Numbered from the stretch's first letter, positions 34,626 to 42,750 are shown. The stretch: 64,000 bases of DNA from an uncultured Cellulosilyticum sp. (GCA_934725855.1 CAKVCL010000007.1:73291-137290); one strand, 5' to 3'. Numbers and translations are program-made. Notes: generated by a model not told the origin, from the sequence alone.

Positions 34626-36065
34626 ATGGCAATGTTTAATAATCCAGGAGCATTTTTCTTGGGTACATTAGTTCCGAGTGAGCAAAAGTTTTTAAAAGTG
34701 CTATTAGGAAATGCTAAAAAGAATGGGTATACACGATTTGTAGAACCATGTGCAGGAGCATTTGCAATGTCGCATTTGGCTGTACAAGTTGGGTATAAGC
34801 CATCACAGATAGAAACAAGCGATGTAAGTATGTTTACAACAATATTAGGCTATGCGATAACAGGTCAGTCACTAGAGCCTTTAGAACTTAAGGCTGAGGG
34901 GTTTACAGATGAAGAAATGCTTGACCCTGCTATTGCTTTGTATTCATGGGTATATCTTAAAGCTGTCATTCAAGCAAATAAAGAGTATTTTTACAATATT
35001 ATGATGGACTTAAGATACAGAAAAGAAGAACATTTAAAAGATATAAGAGAGCAGATAGAGAGAGCAAAAGCAATGCTAAACGGAATGAATTATAGAGCAT
35101 TGGATATGTGGAAACACTTAGATGAGGTTTTAGATGACCCTCACGCCATTATATTTGCTAATCCTCCTACCATTACAGCAGGCTTTGAAAAATGGTATAG
35201 CACAAATGGTAAAGTTTCGTGGAAAGAGCCTGAGTATAGCATATTTGACCCAAAGACAGGAATTAAAGAACTAATGGATAAGTGCAAGGATGCTAAATGT
35301 TTAATCTTATGTTATGAAGAAAATAAACCTGGATTAACAGCAGGAGCGCCTGTATTTGCTCGTTATGGGGTACGTGAAGGCATAAATGTATATTTAACAA
35401 CGAATAGACCAGATGAAGCAACTTCATTAGCAAAAGGCAAAAAAATAGCAAGACCGACAGAAGGAAAGCTGTCAAAGTTGAATTGTAATATGCTGCCAAG
35501 AGATTATGAAATTACAGAAAAATCAAAGATTAGTTTATGTAGGATTGAGCGTATAGAGGCGCAATATTATAGGCAATTATGGACTCATAATTTTGTTGGT
35601 TCAGCAGCACCTATTAACATAGCTGTACTTATTGATGGAAAGATAGCAGGAGTGTTTGGAATTAGTAATGCAGCATTAATTATGGGTGCATATGGAACTA
35701 AAGTAAGTGATGATGTATTCCTTATGTATGGAATGACAATCCCACATAAAGAGTATCGTTTAGGCAGGCTACTAACAATGATTGCACAGAATAGGCAGTT
35801 TATACGAACAATATGTACTGATTTAGAGTATGAAAAAGCAGGGCACTTAAAAACAGTTCAAATGACTAAATATCCAGAAGCTAAGGAAATGAGGGGAATA
35901 ATGAAACTGACGGACAGAAAACCTGACCCTAAAATGGGGTATAGACTGACATATCAATCTGAGTTTTTTGATAGAACAGAAAAGGAAACGGTTACAGAAT
36001 GGTTGAGGAGGGAAAGGCAATGGAAGAAAGCAAGAGCGAAAACAAAATCGAATACAAACAACTAG
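34626..36065 (+). CDS. Adenine methyltransferase-like protein with Mom-like C-terminal domain
   Basis: This 479-residue phage protein is probably a DNA modification enzyme. The N-terminal half resembles a D12-class adenine methyltransferase: FVEPCAGAFAMS (~38-49, SAM motif) and FANPPTIT (~178, in place of DPPY). The C-terminal ~170 residues (INIAVLIDGKIAGVFGISN..., YRLGRLLTMIAQ) look like a GNAT-fold domain of the Mom type, which adds a bulky group to adenine. Proteins of this type are annotated in phages as putative antirestriction adenine methyltransferases. The next gene is ParB-like. The enzymatic outcome (methyl or larger group) is not known. Confidence 0.65.
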   Translation: MAMFNNPGAFFLGTLVPSEQKFLKVLLGNAKKNGYTRFVEPCAGAFAMSHLAVQVGYKPSQIETSDVSMFTTILGYAITGQSLEPLELKAEGFTDEEMLDPAIALYSWVYLKAVIQANKEYFYNIMMDLRYRKEEHLKDIREQIERAKAMLNGMNYRALDMWKHLDEVLDDPHAIIFANPPTITAGFEKWYSTNGKVSWKEPEYSIFDPKTGIKELMDKCKDAKCLILCYEENKPGLTAGAPVFARYGVREGINVYLTTNRPDEATSLAKGKKIARPTEGKLSKLNCNMLPRDYEITEKSKISLCRIERIEAQYYRQLWTHNFVGSAAPINIAVLIDGKIAGVFGISNAALIMGAYGTKVSDDVFLMYGMTIPHKEYRLGRLLTMIAQNRQFIRTICTDLEYEKAGHLKTVQMTKYPEAKEMRGIMKLTDRKPDPKMGYRLTYQSEFFDRTEKETVTEWLRRERQWKKARAKTKSNTNN

Positions 36066-36940
36066 CAGATATAGGAAGTGGCTTGATTATTGCACAGGTA
36101 AGCATAGATAAGGTAAGAGAGCAAGATATTAACGCTCGTTTGATGAAAAACGAAATGATGAAGCAACTTGCAGGAAATATCAAAAAGCGTGGACAGCTTG
36201 AAAGCCTACCTTTTTGTGCACTCACAAACGATGGTACAAAGATTGAAATTATCTCAGGGCATCATAGAATACGTGCAGCTAGGGATGCAGGGATGAAAGA
36301 GATTCCAGTTATCCTAGACATTACAGGACTAAGTAGAAGTAAGATAGCAGCAAAACAATTAGCTCATAACGCTATCAATGGATTTGATGACCAATCTACA
36401 TTAAAAGAAATTGCGAAGATTATTGATGATGTAGATGATATGCTAGAGTCTTATATAGGAAAAGACATATTAGAAGAACCAGTTGCAGAATTGGAAAAAT
36501 TATTATCACCGACAGTTAGCTTTGATTGGAAAAACGTAACGTTTACATTTCTCCCTCATCAAATAGCAGATATGGACAAGCTGATTAGCTCATTAGAAGC
36601 TACTAAGCCAGAGATATTAGGTGTAGCTGATATAGAGCAACACGAAGAGTTTATGAAAGTGTTAGCCAAGTATCAAAATTTTGCCAATGTAAAAAATGTA
36701 GGAGCAGCAATACACGCTATGGTGCGTGGTACAGCACAATTTTTCGAGGAAATTGGATTTGAAGAAGATCAAGAATGGGTGCAGATTTCAAGTGTGATTG
36801 GAAGTGCTGCTATACCTGCAGAGTCAGCAGAAGTTATTAAAGAGGCATTGAAAAAAGCCATGGATGATAAGGTTGTAACTAAAAATAATGTATGGCAGAT
36901 GGTTGAGTATTGGGCAGCAGATTATTTAGCAGGCAAGTAG
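36020..36940 (+). CDS. ParB/Sulfiredoxin-domain protein
   Basis: A 306-residue protein with a ParB N-terminal-like domain: SGHHRIRAARDAGMKEIPVI (~83-102), the nucleotide-binding loop, then a KLAHNA-like helix region (AKQLAHNAINGFDDQ). ATG 36020 has AGGAGGG seven bases upstream; it overlaps the modification gene by 46 bases, which implies coexpression. In phages such domains often sit beside DNA-modification genes and may act on nucleotides or bind DNA. No partition partner is seen, so plasmid-type segregation is unlikely. Confidence 0.72.
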   Translation: MEESKSENKIEYKQLADIGSGLIIAQVSIDKVREQDINARLMKNEMMKQLAGNIKKRGQLESLPFCALTNDGTKIEIISGHHRIRAARDAGMKEIPVILDITGLSRSKIAAKQLAHNAINGFDDQSTLKEIAKIIDDVDDMLESYIGKDILEEPVAELEKLLSPTVSFDWKNVTFTFLPHQIADMDKLISSLEATKPEILGVADIEQHEEFMKVLAKYQNFANVKNVGAAIHAMVRGTAQFFEEIGFEEDQEWVQISSVIGSAAIPAESAEVIKEALKKAMDDKVVTKNNVWQMVEYWAADYLAGK

Positions 36941-36948
36941 GTGATGAT

Positions 36949-37440
36949 ATGGCTGAATCAAAATATAACGCTGCTTACCATGATGATTGGGCATGGTCGC
37001 TAGCGATGAAAGGTGCAATAGATGAAGAAATTGCTGAGGCTTTTGGAATAAGCAGAAGACAGCTTTTACGATGGAAAAAGAAATATCCTAGTTTTGCTGA
37101 GGCATTAAAAAAGGGAAAAGATATAACGGATGCAGCGGTTGAAAAGAAACTGTATGAAAAAACTCAGGGATATGACTATGAAGAAAAGAGAAGCATTATG
37201 GAGCTTGATGAAAACGGCAACAGAAAGCCTCTTAAAGTTGAAACCATCAAGAAACATATTCCACCTGATACAATGGCCTGTATGTATTGGTTAAATAATC
37301 GTAGAAGAGGAGAATGGAGTCAAAGGCAAGATGTTAATTTATCTGGCGAGGTTAAGTCAGGTCCTAATTTGGAAAATATATCAGATGAGGACTTAGAATT
37401 ATTAGCTCAGGAGCTTAGAAAGGCAAATGGCAAGGATTAG
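36949..37440 (+). CDS. Terminase small subunit
   Basis: This 163-residue packaging protein recognises phage DNA. An N-terminal helix-turn-helix (IDEEIAEAFGISRRQLLRWKKKYPSF, ~21-46) and the C-terminal terminase-interaction end fit. The start ATG 36949 has GTAGGTG upstream. It overlaps the large subunit gene by 14 bases. Confidence 0.85.
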   Translation: MAESKYNAAYHDDWAWSLAMKGAIDEEIAEAFGISRRQLLRWKKKYPSFAEALKKGKDITDAAVEKKLYEKTQGYDYEEKRSIMELDENGNRKPLKVETIKKHIPPDTMACMYWLNNRRRGEWSQRQDVNLSGEVKSGPNLENISDEDLELLAQELRKANGKD

Positions 37441-38869
37441 TTTTGACCAATACTCCTCTCAGACGAAAAAAGCATTAGAAAAGGCTATTGCAAGAGAAAG
37501 AGCAAAAAGACACTACGAAGAATATCTTAAGCTAGTGAATCATGGCAAATGGGAATCAGCTAGGCATTTAAAAGTTGTTTGTGAGAAGCTAGAAGCTGTT
37601 ATAAGAGGCGATATAAAAAGACTTATGTTATTCATGCCCCCTCGTCATGGGAAGTCTATGAGTGTGACAGAGGCTTTTCCATCGTATTATTTAGGCAAAT
37701 ATCCAGATAAAAGAGTAATGGAAGTAAGCTACGGTGATACACTTGCTAAGAAATTTGGAAAAGCTAACAGGGATAAAGTAGAAGAATTTGGACATGAGTT
37801 GTTTGGAATAAGTGTATCGTCTGTACAGGCATCAAAAAACAATTGGAATGTAGTGTATAAGGATGAAGATGGAAATTACATAGATAGTGGTGGTATGTTA
37901 TCAGTCGGAGTAGGCGCGGGAATTACTGGTGAAGGAGCCGACCTGCTAATAATTGATGACCCCGTAAAGAATAGACAAGAGGCTGAATCAGAGGCATATC
38001 GTAAGCATGTATGGGAAGAATGGCAATCAACTATTTCAACACGTTTACACGCAGGCGCAGCAGTAATTGTTATCCTTACGCGATGGCATGAAGATGATTT
38101 GGCAGGAAGATTACTTAATTCTGAATATGGAGATGTAGAAGATTGGGATATAGTTAAGCTAGAGTGCGTATGCGATAGCGAAAATGACCCATTAGGCAGA
38201 AACATTGGAGAAACTTTATGGCCAGAACATGGATATGATGAAGATTGGGCAATAAGGACAAAAAACAGAGTAGGTTCATATGCTTGGAGTTCACTTTATC
38301 AGCAAACGCCTACGCCTAGTGGCGGTGGGATGTTTAAGAGGTCATGGTGGAAATACTATAAAGTTATTCCTAATGACCTTACAGACTTCATTCAATCATG
38401 GGACTGTACATTTAAAGATAAAGAGGAAGGCGACTTTGTAGTTGGGCAAGTATGGGCAAGAAAAGGTGCTGACAGATATTTGCTAGATCAAGTAAGGGCG
38501 AGAATGACTTTTACGGAAACTGTAGAAGCCATGAGGCAATTATCCTATAAGTGGCCACAGACTAACAGAAAGTTAGTAGAAGATAAAGCAAATGGAACAG
38601 CAGTTATGGATGTCCTTAAAAAGGAATTGCCTGGCATTATACCAGTTGAACCGTTTGGTGGAAAGATAGTAAGGGCAACAGCAACTACAGCAGTAGCAGA
38701 AGCAGGAAATGTGTATATACCTGACCCTAGTATTGCAGGGTGGATAGGTGATTTTGTAGAAGAAATGTCCGCATTTCCTACAGGTAGCCACGATGACCAA
38801 GTCGACTGTTATTCTCAGGCTAATGCATGGTTTAATACCAATACGTTTGACTTATTTAATTTGACATAG
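37427..38869 (+). CDS. Terminase large subunit
   Basis: A 480-residue packaging ATPase-nuclease. Walker A is FMPPRHGKSMS (~68-78) and Walker B is LLIIDDPV (~178). The C-terminal nuclease domain has IQSWDCTFKDK (~325) and SHDDQVDCYSQA (~455) as metal-binding segments. It cuts and pumps DNA into proheads through the portal encoded next. Confidence 0.95.
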   Translation: MARISFDQYSSQTKKALEKAIARERAKRHYEEYLKLVNHGKWESARHLKVVCEKLEAVIRGDIKRLMLFMPPRHGKSMSVTEAFPSYYLGKYPDKRVMEVSYGDTLAKKFGKANRDKVEEFGHELFGISVSSVQASKNNWNVVYKDEDGNYIDSGGMLSVGVGAGITGEGADLLIIDDPVKNRQEAESEAYRKHVWEEWQSTISTRLHAGAAVIVILTRWHEDDLAGRLLNSEYGDVEDWDIVKLECVCDSENDPLGRNIGETLWPEHGYDEDWAIRTKNRVGSYAWSSLYQQTPTPSGGGMFKRSWWKYYKVIPNDLTDFIQSWDCTFKDKEEGDFVVGQVWARKGADRYLLDQVRARMTFTETVEAMRQLSYKWPQTNRKLVEDKANGTAVMDVLKKELPGIIPVEPFGGKIVRATATTAVAEAGNVYIPDPSIAGWIGDFVEEMSAFPTGSHDDQVDCYSQANAWFNTNTFDLFNLT

Positions 38870-38880
38870 GAGGTACTAAA

Positions 38881-40809
38881 GTGGGAGTTGAAACAGGTAA
38901 GCAAGCATTATTAGAGGCAAATAAAAGACTACAGGCATTTAATACGGATGGCAGATATGTAAATGCAATCACGAAGTATAATACGCAAAAAGACTCAGAT
39001 ACAGCCTTTAGTTTTGTACCTGAGCCATTAGTGCCAGATAGCTTTTTATCCGTATACTATGAGCAAAATGGATTATTTAGCAAGATTATAGATACACCTG
39101 CTGAGGAAGCTATAAAAGAGGGGATTGACTTTTCAAGCATAAATGATTCTAATTTGGTTGAGTTTATAGAGGATAAGCTAGATGAATTAAGTTGGGATGA
39201 AAAGTTTGAGCAAGCTGTAAAGTGGTCGAGGCTGTTTGGGGGAGCTATTATTGTAATGCTTATTGACGATGGAGGCACACTTGAAAAGCCACTGAACAAA
39301 AGAAAAATTAAGAGCATAGATGACATGATGGTTTATGAAAGGGCAGTAGTAACGCCTGATTATTCTTATATGAGTTGGAATAATGGTAGCATATATGAAC
39401 CTGAGATTTACATTATTAACAGTGTTTATGGAAGATTCAGAGTACATAAAAGCAGGTGTTTGATATTCAAAAATGGTGTAATGCCTGAACTTGCAAGCAA
39501 TGAGCAGTATAGATATTGGGGAATACCAGAATATGTGCGAATTAAGCATGAAATAAGACGCACTGTAATAACTCACGATGATGCGGGAAAGTTGCTAGGG
39601 AGAAGTGTACAAGCTGTTCACAAAATGAAAGGACTTAATAGTCTGTTATCTTCAGATGATGGCGAGAAAATAATGCTTAAAAGATTAAATGCAGTAGATA
39701 TGGCAAGAAATATGCTAAATACAATAGCAATTGACTCTGAGGGTGAGGAATATGATTTTAAGACATTTACTATGACAGGAGTAAAAGATATCGTAGAAGT
39801 GTCTTGCAATCTACTTTCAGCTATTACCAATATCCCTCAGACAATATTGTTTGGTCGTTCACCATCAGGAATGAATAGCACAGGGGAAAGTGACTTAGAA
39901 AATTATTACAACTTCATTCAGAAGATACAAAAATCAATACTGAAATCAAATGTAAGGACTTTGATGAATGTACTATTTCAAGAGGCTATTCACAAAGGCA
40001 TTACAAGTGAGGAGCCAAAGTACAAAGTCAAGTTTATGCCATTATGGAGCTTAAGCGAAAAAGAAAAGGCAGAGGTTGAGAATACCAAAGCACAAGCAGC
40101 AAAGACCAGGGCAGAAGCAGCAATTGCTTATATTGAAGCACAAGTTATTGAACCTAGTGAGGTAAGGAATGCTCTTGCAGACTTGGGAGAGTTTGATATT
40201 GAGAAGATATTAGACAATGCAGAGGATGAAAAAGGTTTAGAACAAGAGATTGATGAAGAAATAGAAAAGCAAACCTTAGCCAAAGAATTACTATTAAGAG
40301 GCAATAAGCAAAATGCAAGTGAAGTGGAAACACAAAGCCAAGCAAAGAACATATTGTTAAACAGAACGCATGGGGAAAAGACAGGCAAAGACATTTTGCT
40401 GAGAAGGGATAGCGAGGCAGATGTTTCACAGGCAGCAGCAGTTATCGTTGTAAAAGATGGTTATTTCTTGGTGGGTGACAGGAAAGATACTTCTCAAATG
40501 TGTGGACCAGGAGGGCATATTGAATATGGTGAAACACCTATTCAAGCAGCCATGCGAGAGGCAAGAGAAGAATTTAACATTATCCCTACATCACTAAAGC
40601 CTCTATTCAAATTAGATGATTTAGGCGAGAAATATGCTTATCCAGTTAATATATATCTATGTACAGAATTTGAGGGCAGCCCTGCTACTGATGAAGTGGA
40701 AATGACTAATTGTAGATGGTTAGATGCTGAACAAATATTGTCTAATGAAGCTGTATTTGAGCCATTTAGAAAGTCTATTGTAAAATTATTGACTATTCTA
40801 AGTAATTAG
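38881..40809 (+). CDS. Portal protein fused to a NUDIX domain
   Basis: A 642-residue protein. Residues 1-~440 are a DUF1073-type phage portal (SVYYEQNGLFSKIIDTPAEEA, LLGRSVQAVHKMKGL, PQTILFGRSPSGMNSTGE), the ring for DNA entry. Residues ~517-642 hold a complete NUDIX hydrolase: a G-x5-E-x7-REAREE box with GPGGHIEYGE. A charged linker joins the two. Portals do not need nucleotide hydrolysis, so the extra domain may cleave a nucleotide or host signal. The start is GTG 38881. Relatives of this portal family can carry other C-terminal domains. Confidence 0.88.
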   Translation: MGVETGKQALLEANKRLQAFNTDGRYVNAITKYNTQKDSDTAFSFVPEPLVPDSFLSVYYEQNGLFSKIIDTPAEEAIKEGIDFSSINDSNLVEFIEDKLDELSWDEKFEQAVKWSRLFGGAIIVMLIDDGGTLEKPLNKRKIKSIDDMMVYERAVVTPDYSYMSWNNGSIYEPEIYIINSVYGRFRVHKSRCLIFKNGVMPELASNEQYRYWGIPEYVRIKHEIRRTVITHDDAGKLLGRSVQAVHKMKGLNSLLSSDDGEKIMLKRLNAVDMARNMLNTIAIDSEGEEYDFKTFTMTGVKDIVEVSCNLLSAITNIPQTILFGRSPSGMNSTGESDLENYYNFIQKIQKSILKSNVRTLMNVLFQEAIHKGITSEEPKYKVKFMPLWSLSEKEKAEVENTKAQAAKTRAEAAIAYIEAQVIEPSEVRNALADLGEFDIEKILDNAEDEKGLEQEIDEEIEKQTLAKELLLRGNKQNASEVETQSQAKNILLNRTHGEKTGKDILLRRDSEADVSQAAAVIVVKDGYFLVGDRKDTSQMCGPGGHIEYGETPIQAAMREAREEFNIIPTSLKPLFKLDDLGEKYAYPVNIYLCTEFEGSPATDEVEMTNCRWLDAEQILSNEAVFEPFRKSIVKLLTILSN

Positions 40810-40813
40810 AGTA

Positions 40814-40841
40814 TTGCCAACAGGTAACTTTTTGGTATAAT
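40814..40841 (+). promoter_or_regulatory. Promoter of the TM2 accessory gene with operator
   Basis: TTGCCA (40814-40819) and TATAAT (40836-40841), 16 bases apart, form an extended -10 promoter (TGGTATAAT). The operator-like TTGCCAACAGGTAA (40814-40827, one mismatch) overlaps the -35. Nearly the same arrangement recurs at 41463-41490. Confidence 0.65.
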
Positions 40842-40883
40842 TATTTCAGAAGTTTCAAATAAACATTATTGAGGTGAGAGAAC

Positions 40884-41276
40884 ATGTATTGTAAACATTG
40901 CGCATCTGAAATTGATGATGATGTAATAATCTGTCCTAAGTGTGGTAAGCAGGTTCAAGAATTAAAATCTCAAGGAGTAGCGCAACCACAAAATATTGTT
41001 ATTAACAATAATTCAAGCTCAAGTTCAAGCTCAAGTGCTTCTGCAAGTGCGGCGGTTACCGCTTCGGCTAATATACCATATGGTAAAGCAAGGAACAAGA
41101 TAACGTCTATCATATTATGTTGTTTAGGGTTCCTTGGAATTGCAGGAATTCATAAGTTTTATGAAGGAAAAATAATTTTAGGGATTATTTATTTGCTTAC
41201 ATTTGGATTTGTTGGGTTTGGAACGATAATTGATTTAATTATATTAGCAGGTAAGCCAAGTACATACTATGTGTAG
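40884..41276 (+). CDS. Zinc-ribbon plus TM2-domain membrane protein
   Basis: A 130-residue protein: an N-terminal zinc ribbon (MYCKHCASEID, ICPKCGK), a Ser-rich linker (~48-66), and a TM2 domain with two membrane helices (KITSIILCCLGFLGIAGIHKFYEG, LGIIYLLTFGFVGFGTIIDLI) and the charged hairpin turn. It has its own promoter and terminator and lies between portal and head genes, as a phage accessory (moron) unit. The function is unknown; a role in the lysogen membrane is a guess. Confidence 0.82.
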   Translation: MYCKHCASEIDDDVIICPKCGKQVQELKSQGVAQPQNIVINNNSSSSSSSSASASAAVTASANIPYGKARNKITSIILCCLGFLGIAGIHKFYEGKIILGIIYLLTFGFVGFGTIIDLIILAGKPSTYYV

Positions 41277-41277
41277 A

Positions 41278-41312
41278 AAAAAGCTTGTAGCCTTTAGGGT
41301 TGCAGGCTTTTT
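41278..41312 (+). terminator. Terminator after TM2 gene
   Basis: A 15-bp stem with several G-U pairs (41278-41292 with 41298-41312) ends in T5. It closes the first accessory unit. Confidence 0.75.
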
Positions 41313-41313
41313 G

Positions 41314-41497
41314 TATATCTATGTGCAGAATTTGAGAGAACTATTGCTATTGATTTAATTGAAGATAGCTAGATGTTGAACATATACTGCCTAATGAAAC
41401 TATATTAGAGTTAATTGAAAATATTATTGTAAAAATATTGAATATTATAAGTAATTTTAGTATTGCCAGTAGGTAAGTTTTTGGTATAATTATTTCA
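41314..41497 (+). repeat. Decayed copy of the portal gene end and its promoter
   Basis: The segment matches 40652-40848 along its length with indels: TATATCTATGTGCAGAATTTGA versus TATATCTATGTACAGAATTTGA at the start and TTGCC..GGTAA..TTTTGGTATAATTATTTCA at the end. The reading frame is broken by stops, so only the promoter part looks retained. It shows that the portal end and promoter were duplicated when an accessory gene was gained. Confidence 0.8.
41463..41490 (+). promoter_or_regulatory. Promoter of the lipoprotein accessory gene with operator
   Basis: TTGCCA (41463-41468), 16 bases, TATAAT (41485-41490), with the operator-like TTGCCAGTAGGTAA (41463-41476). It is the duplicated counterpart of the promoter at 40814-40841. 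The operator arms and the -10 are kept while the centre differs. Confidence 0.65.
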
Positions 41498-41518
41498 TAC
41501 TATGAGGGAGGTTATCGA

Positions 41519-42457
41519 ATGAAAAAATTAGTATTTATTGCAATAATGGCTACAAGTATGACAGCATTTGTAGGGTGTGGAAGTACCAATAAAGCTACTG
41601 TTCAGGACACTAAGGTTGAAGAAGTAGTTCAAGAAGAAACAAAACAAGAAGATGAGGCACAGGAAACCACTCAAGAAGAAACAAAACAAGAAGATACAGG
41701 CGAAAACTCTAATCAGCCACCTATTACATATGATATGCTTAGCGTAGAATCTGAACTAATGGAACCAGATAGCATTGGAAATGTGTACTTTAAGGGGAAA
41801 TATACAAATAATAGTGATAAGATTTTAGTTGGCTTACAGTATGAAATATTATTAAAAGATAGTAATGAAAAAGTTTATTATGATTGTTACGATACAGTAT
41901 TGCCAGGAGAAACATCATCGAATTTTTCAGGCTTTGGACCAGCAAGTGGAAACAAAGAAGATATTGAAGTTTTAAAGGAATCATTTGTTATTTTGAATGA
42001 TGATTTAAGTAAAACTCATGTAGAGCTGGACTGGAAACTAAATGAATATACATGGTATGATACTAATACTTCATTTGGCGAAATCGGATTAGAGGGTGAG
42101 GCGCCAATATCTTTAGATAAGTTTGGACTAAGTGTTGTGTTAGACGAACCTGATAGTTTAGGAAATGTATACGGTAATATGACATATACAAATACCTTTG
42201 ACAATCCAATTACTACATTTCAAGCAGAAATACTATTAAAAGATAGTAATGAAAAGGTTTATTATGATTGTTACGATACAGTATTGCCAGGAGAAACATC
42301 GCCAACTTTTTCAGGCTCTGGACCATCTACTCAAAACACAGATGATATGCAGATTTTAAGTATTAGTGTGATTTTGAGAAATGATGATGGTACAGAAACG
42401 TGCGTAAAACATGATTCAAAAACAAGAGTATATGAATGGAATGTAAGAAATAATTAA
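41519..42457 (+). CDS. Phage-encoded lipoprotein with tandem internal repeat
   Basis: A 312-residue protein with a lipoprotein signal (MKKLVFIAIMATSMTAFVGCGS; the Cys at ~20 is the lipid site), an acidic linker of EETKQED units (~35-65), and two similar domains of ~115 residues. Both contain the same segment beginning EILLKDSNEK and ending VLPGETS (residues ~109-133 and ~237-261). It is probably exposed on the cell surface of the lysogen. A role in blocking superinfecting phages is a possibility by analogy with phage lipoproteins, not shown here. Confidence 0.78.
   Translation: MKKLVFIAIMATSMTAFVGCGSTNKATVQDTKVEEVVQEETKQEDEAQETTQEETKQEDTGENSNQPPITYDMLSVESELMEPDSIGNVYFKGKYTNNSDKILVGLQYEILLKDSNEKVYYDCYDTVLPGETSSNFSGFGPASGNKEDIEVLKESFVILNDDLSKTHVELDWKLNEYTWYDTNTSFGEIGLEGEAPISLDKFGLSVVLDEPDSLGNVYGNMTYTNTFDNPITTFQAEILLKDSNEKVYYDCYDTVLPGETSPTFSGSGPSTQNTDDMQILSISVILRNDDGTETCVKHDSKTRVYEWNVRNN
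41843..41916 (+). repeat. Direct repeat unit 1 within lipoprotein gene
   Basis: A 74-base segment repeated at 42227-42300 with only two mismatches, both silent, although the flanking domain sequences differ much more. This suggests recent duplication or gene conversion. Confidence 0.85.
42227..42300 (+). repeat. Direct repeat unit 2 within lipoprotein gene
   Basis: The second copy of the 74-base segment at 41843-41916. Confidence 0.85.
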
Positions 42458-42459
42458 TT

Positions 42460-42495
42460 AAAAGAGTCGCTACTTTTTAAATAGTGGCTCTTTTT
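42460..42495 (+). terminator. Terminator after lipoprotein gene
   Basis: A stem (42460-42472 with 42482-42494, two G-U pairs) is followed by a T5 end. It closes the second accessory unit. Confidence 0.82.
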
Positions 42496-42522
42496 ATGTA
42501 AATGATTACCAAATGTCAATAA

Positions 42523-42551
42523 TTGTAAGAATTCTTACCAATCGGTAATAT
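42523..42551 (+). promoter_or_regulatory. Promoter of the antirepressor-like unit with perfect operator
   Basis: TTGTAA (42523-42528), 17 bases, TAATAT (42546-42551). The perfect operator TTACCAATCGGTAA (42535-42548) fills the spacer and touches the -10. A degenerate copy (TTACCAAATGTCAA, 42506-42519) lies just upstream. It would be silent while repressor is bound. Confidence 0.7.
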
Positions 42552-42630
42552 TGCATAAAAATAATTAATTTATAGAGATAAATTTAGTTATATTGATGGA
42601 CATTTACGCCTTTAATAGTTAGAATGATGA

Positions 42631-42647
42631 TGTGATAAAAAATCACA
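42631..42647 (+). ncRNA. Small hairpin at start of structured leader
   Basis: TGTGAT pairs with ATCACA around an A5 loop. It precedes module B in the same leader RNA. Confidence 0.5.
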
Positions 42648-42653
42648 TAAAAA

Positions 42654-42715
42654 GAGCACTTGAGGCGACAACTCAAGTGCTCGGTGGAAGGATAGTAAAA
42701 GGGTTCTATCCAACC
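42654..42715 (+). ncRNA. Tandem-hairpin RNA module B
   Basis: A perfect 11-bp hairpin (GAGCACTTGAG, 42654-42664, with 42672-42682; 7-base loop) is directly followed by a second one: GGATAG (42690-42695) with CTATCC (42706-42711), outer GGT/ACC pairing. The 7-base first loop, the absence of a gap, and the GATAGTAA...TCTATCC second hairpin are shared with module A. It lies after the promoter at 42523 and before the terminator at 43595. Confidence 0.6.
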
Positions 42716-42740
42716 TATGTACACAACGATAGTACATAGG
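42714..42740 (+). ncRNA. Third hairpin of structured leader
   Basis: CCTATGTAC (42714-42722) pairs perfectly with GTACATAGG (42732-42740) around a 9-base loop. It shares two bases with the outer pairing of module B, so the two may compete. Confidence 0.6.
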
Positions 42741-42750
42741 TAGTATAGCA

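Noticed and set aside
36020..36940. ParB-like gene as part of a partition system
   Set aside because: No ParA and no parS-like repeats; the overlap with the modification gene explains it better.
38881..40809. Naming the portal an anti-CBASS Acb1 protein
   Set aside because: Database names of this portal family use that label, but the C-terminal domain here is NUDIX and no Acb1 phosphoesterase motifs are seen.
42506..42519. TTACCAAATGTCAA near the antirepressor promoter
   Set aside because: Two mismatches in the right arm; may be a weak site but not counted as an operator.
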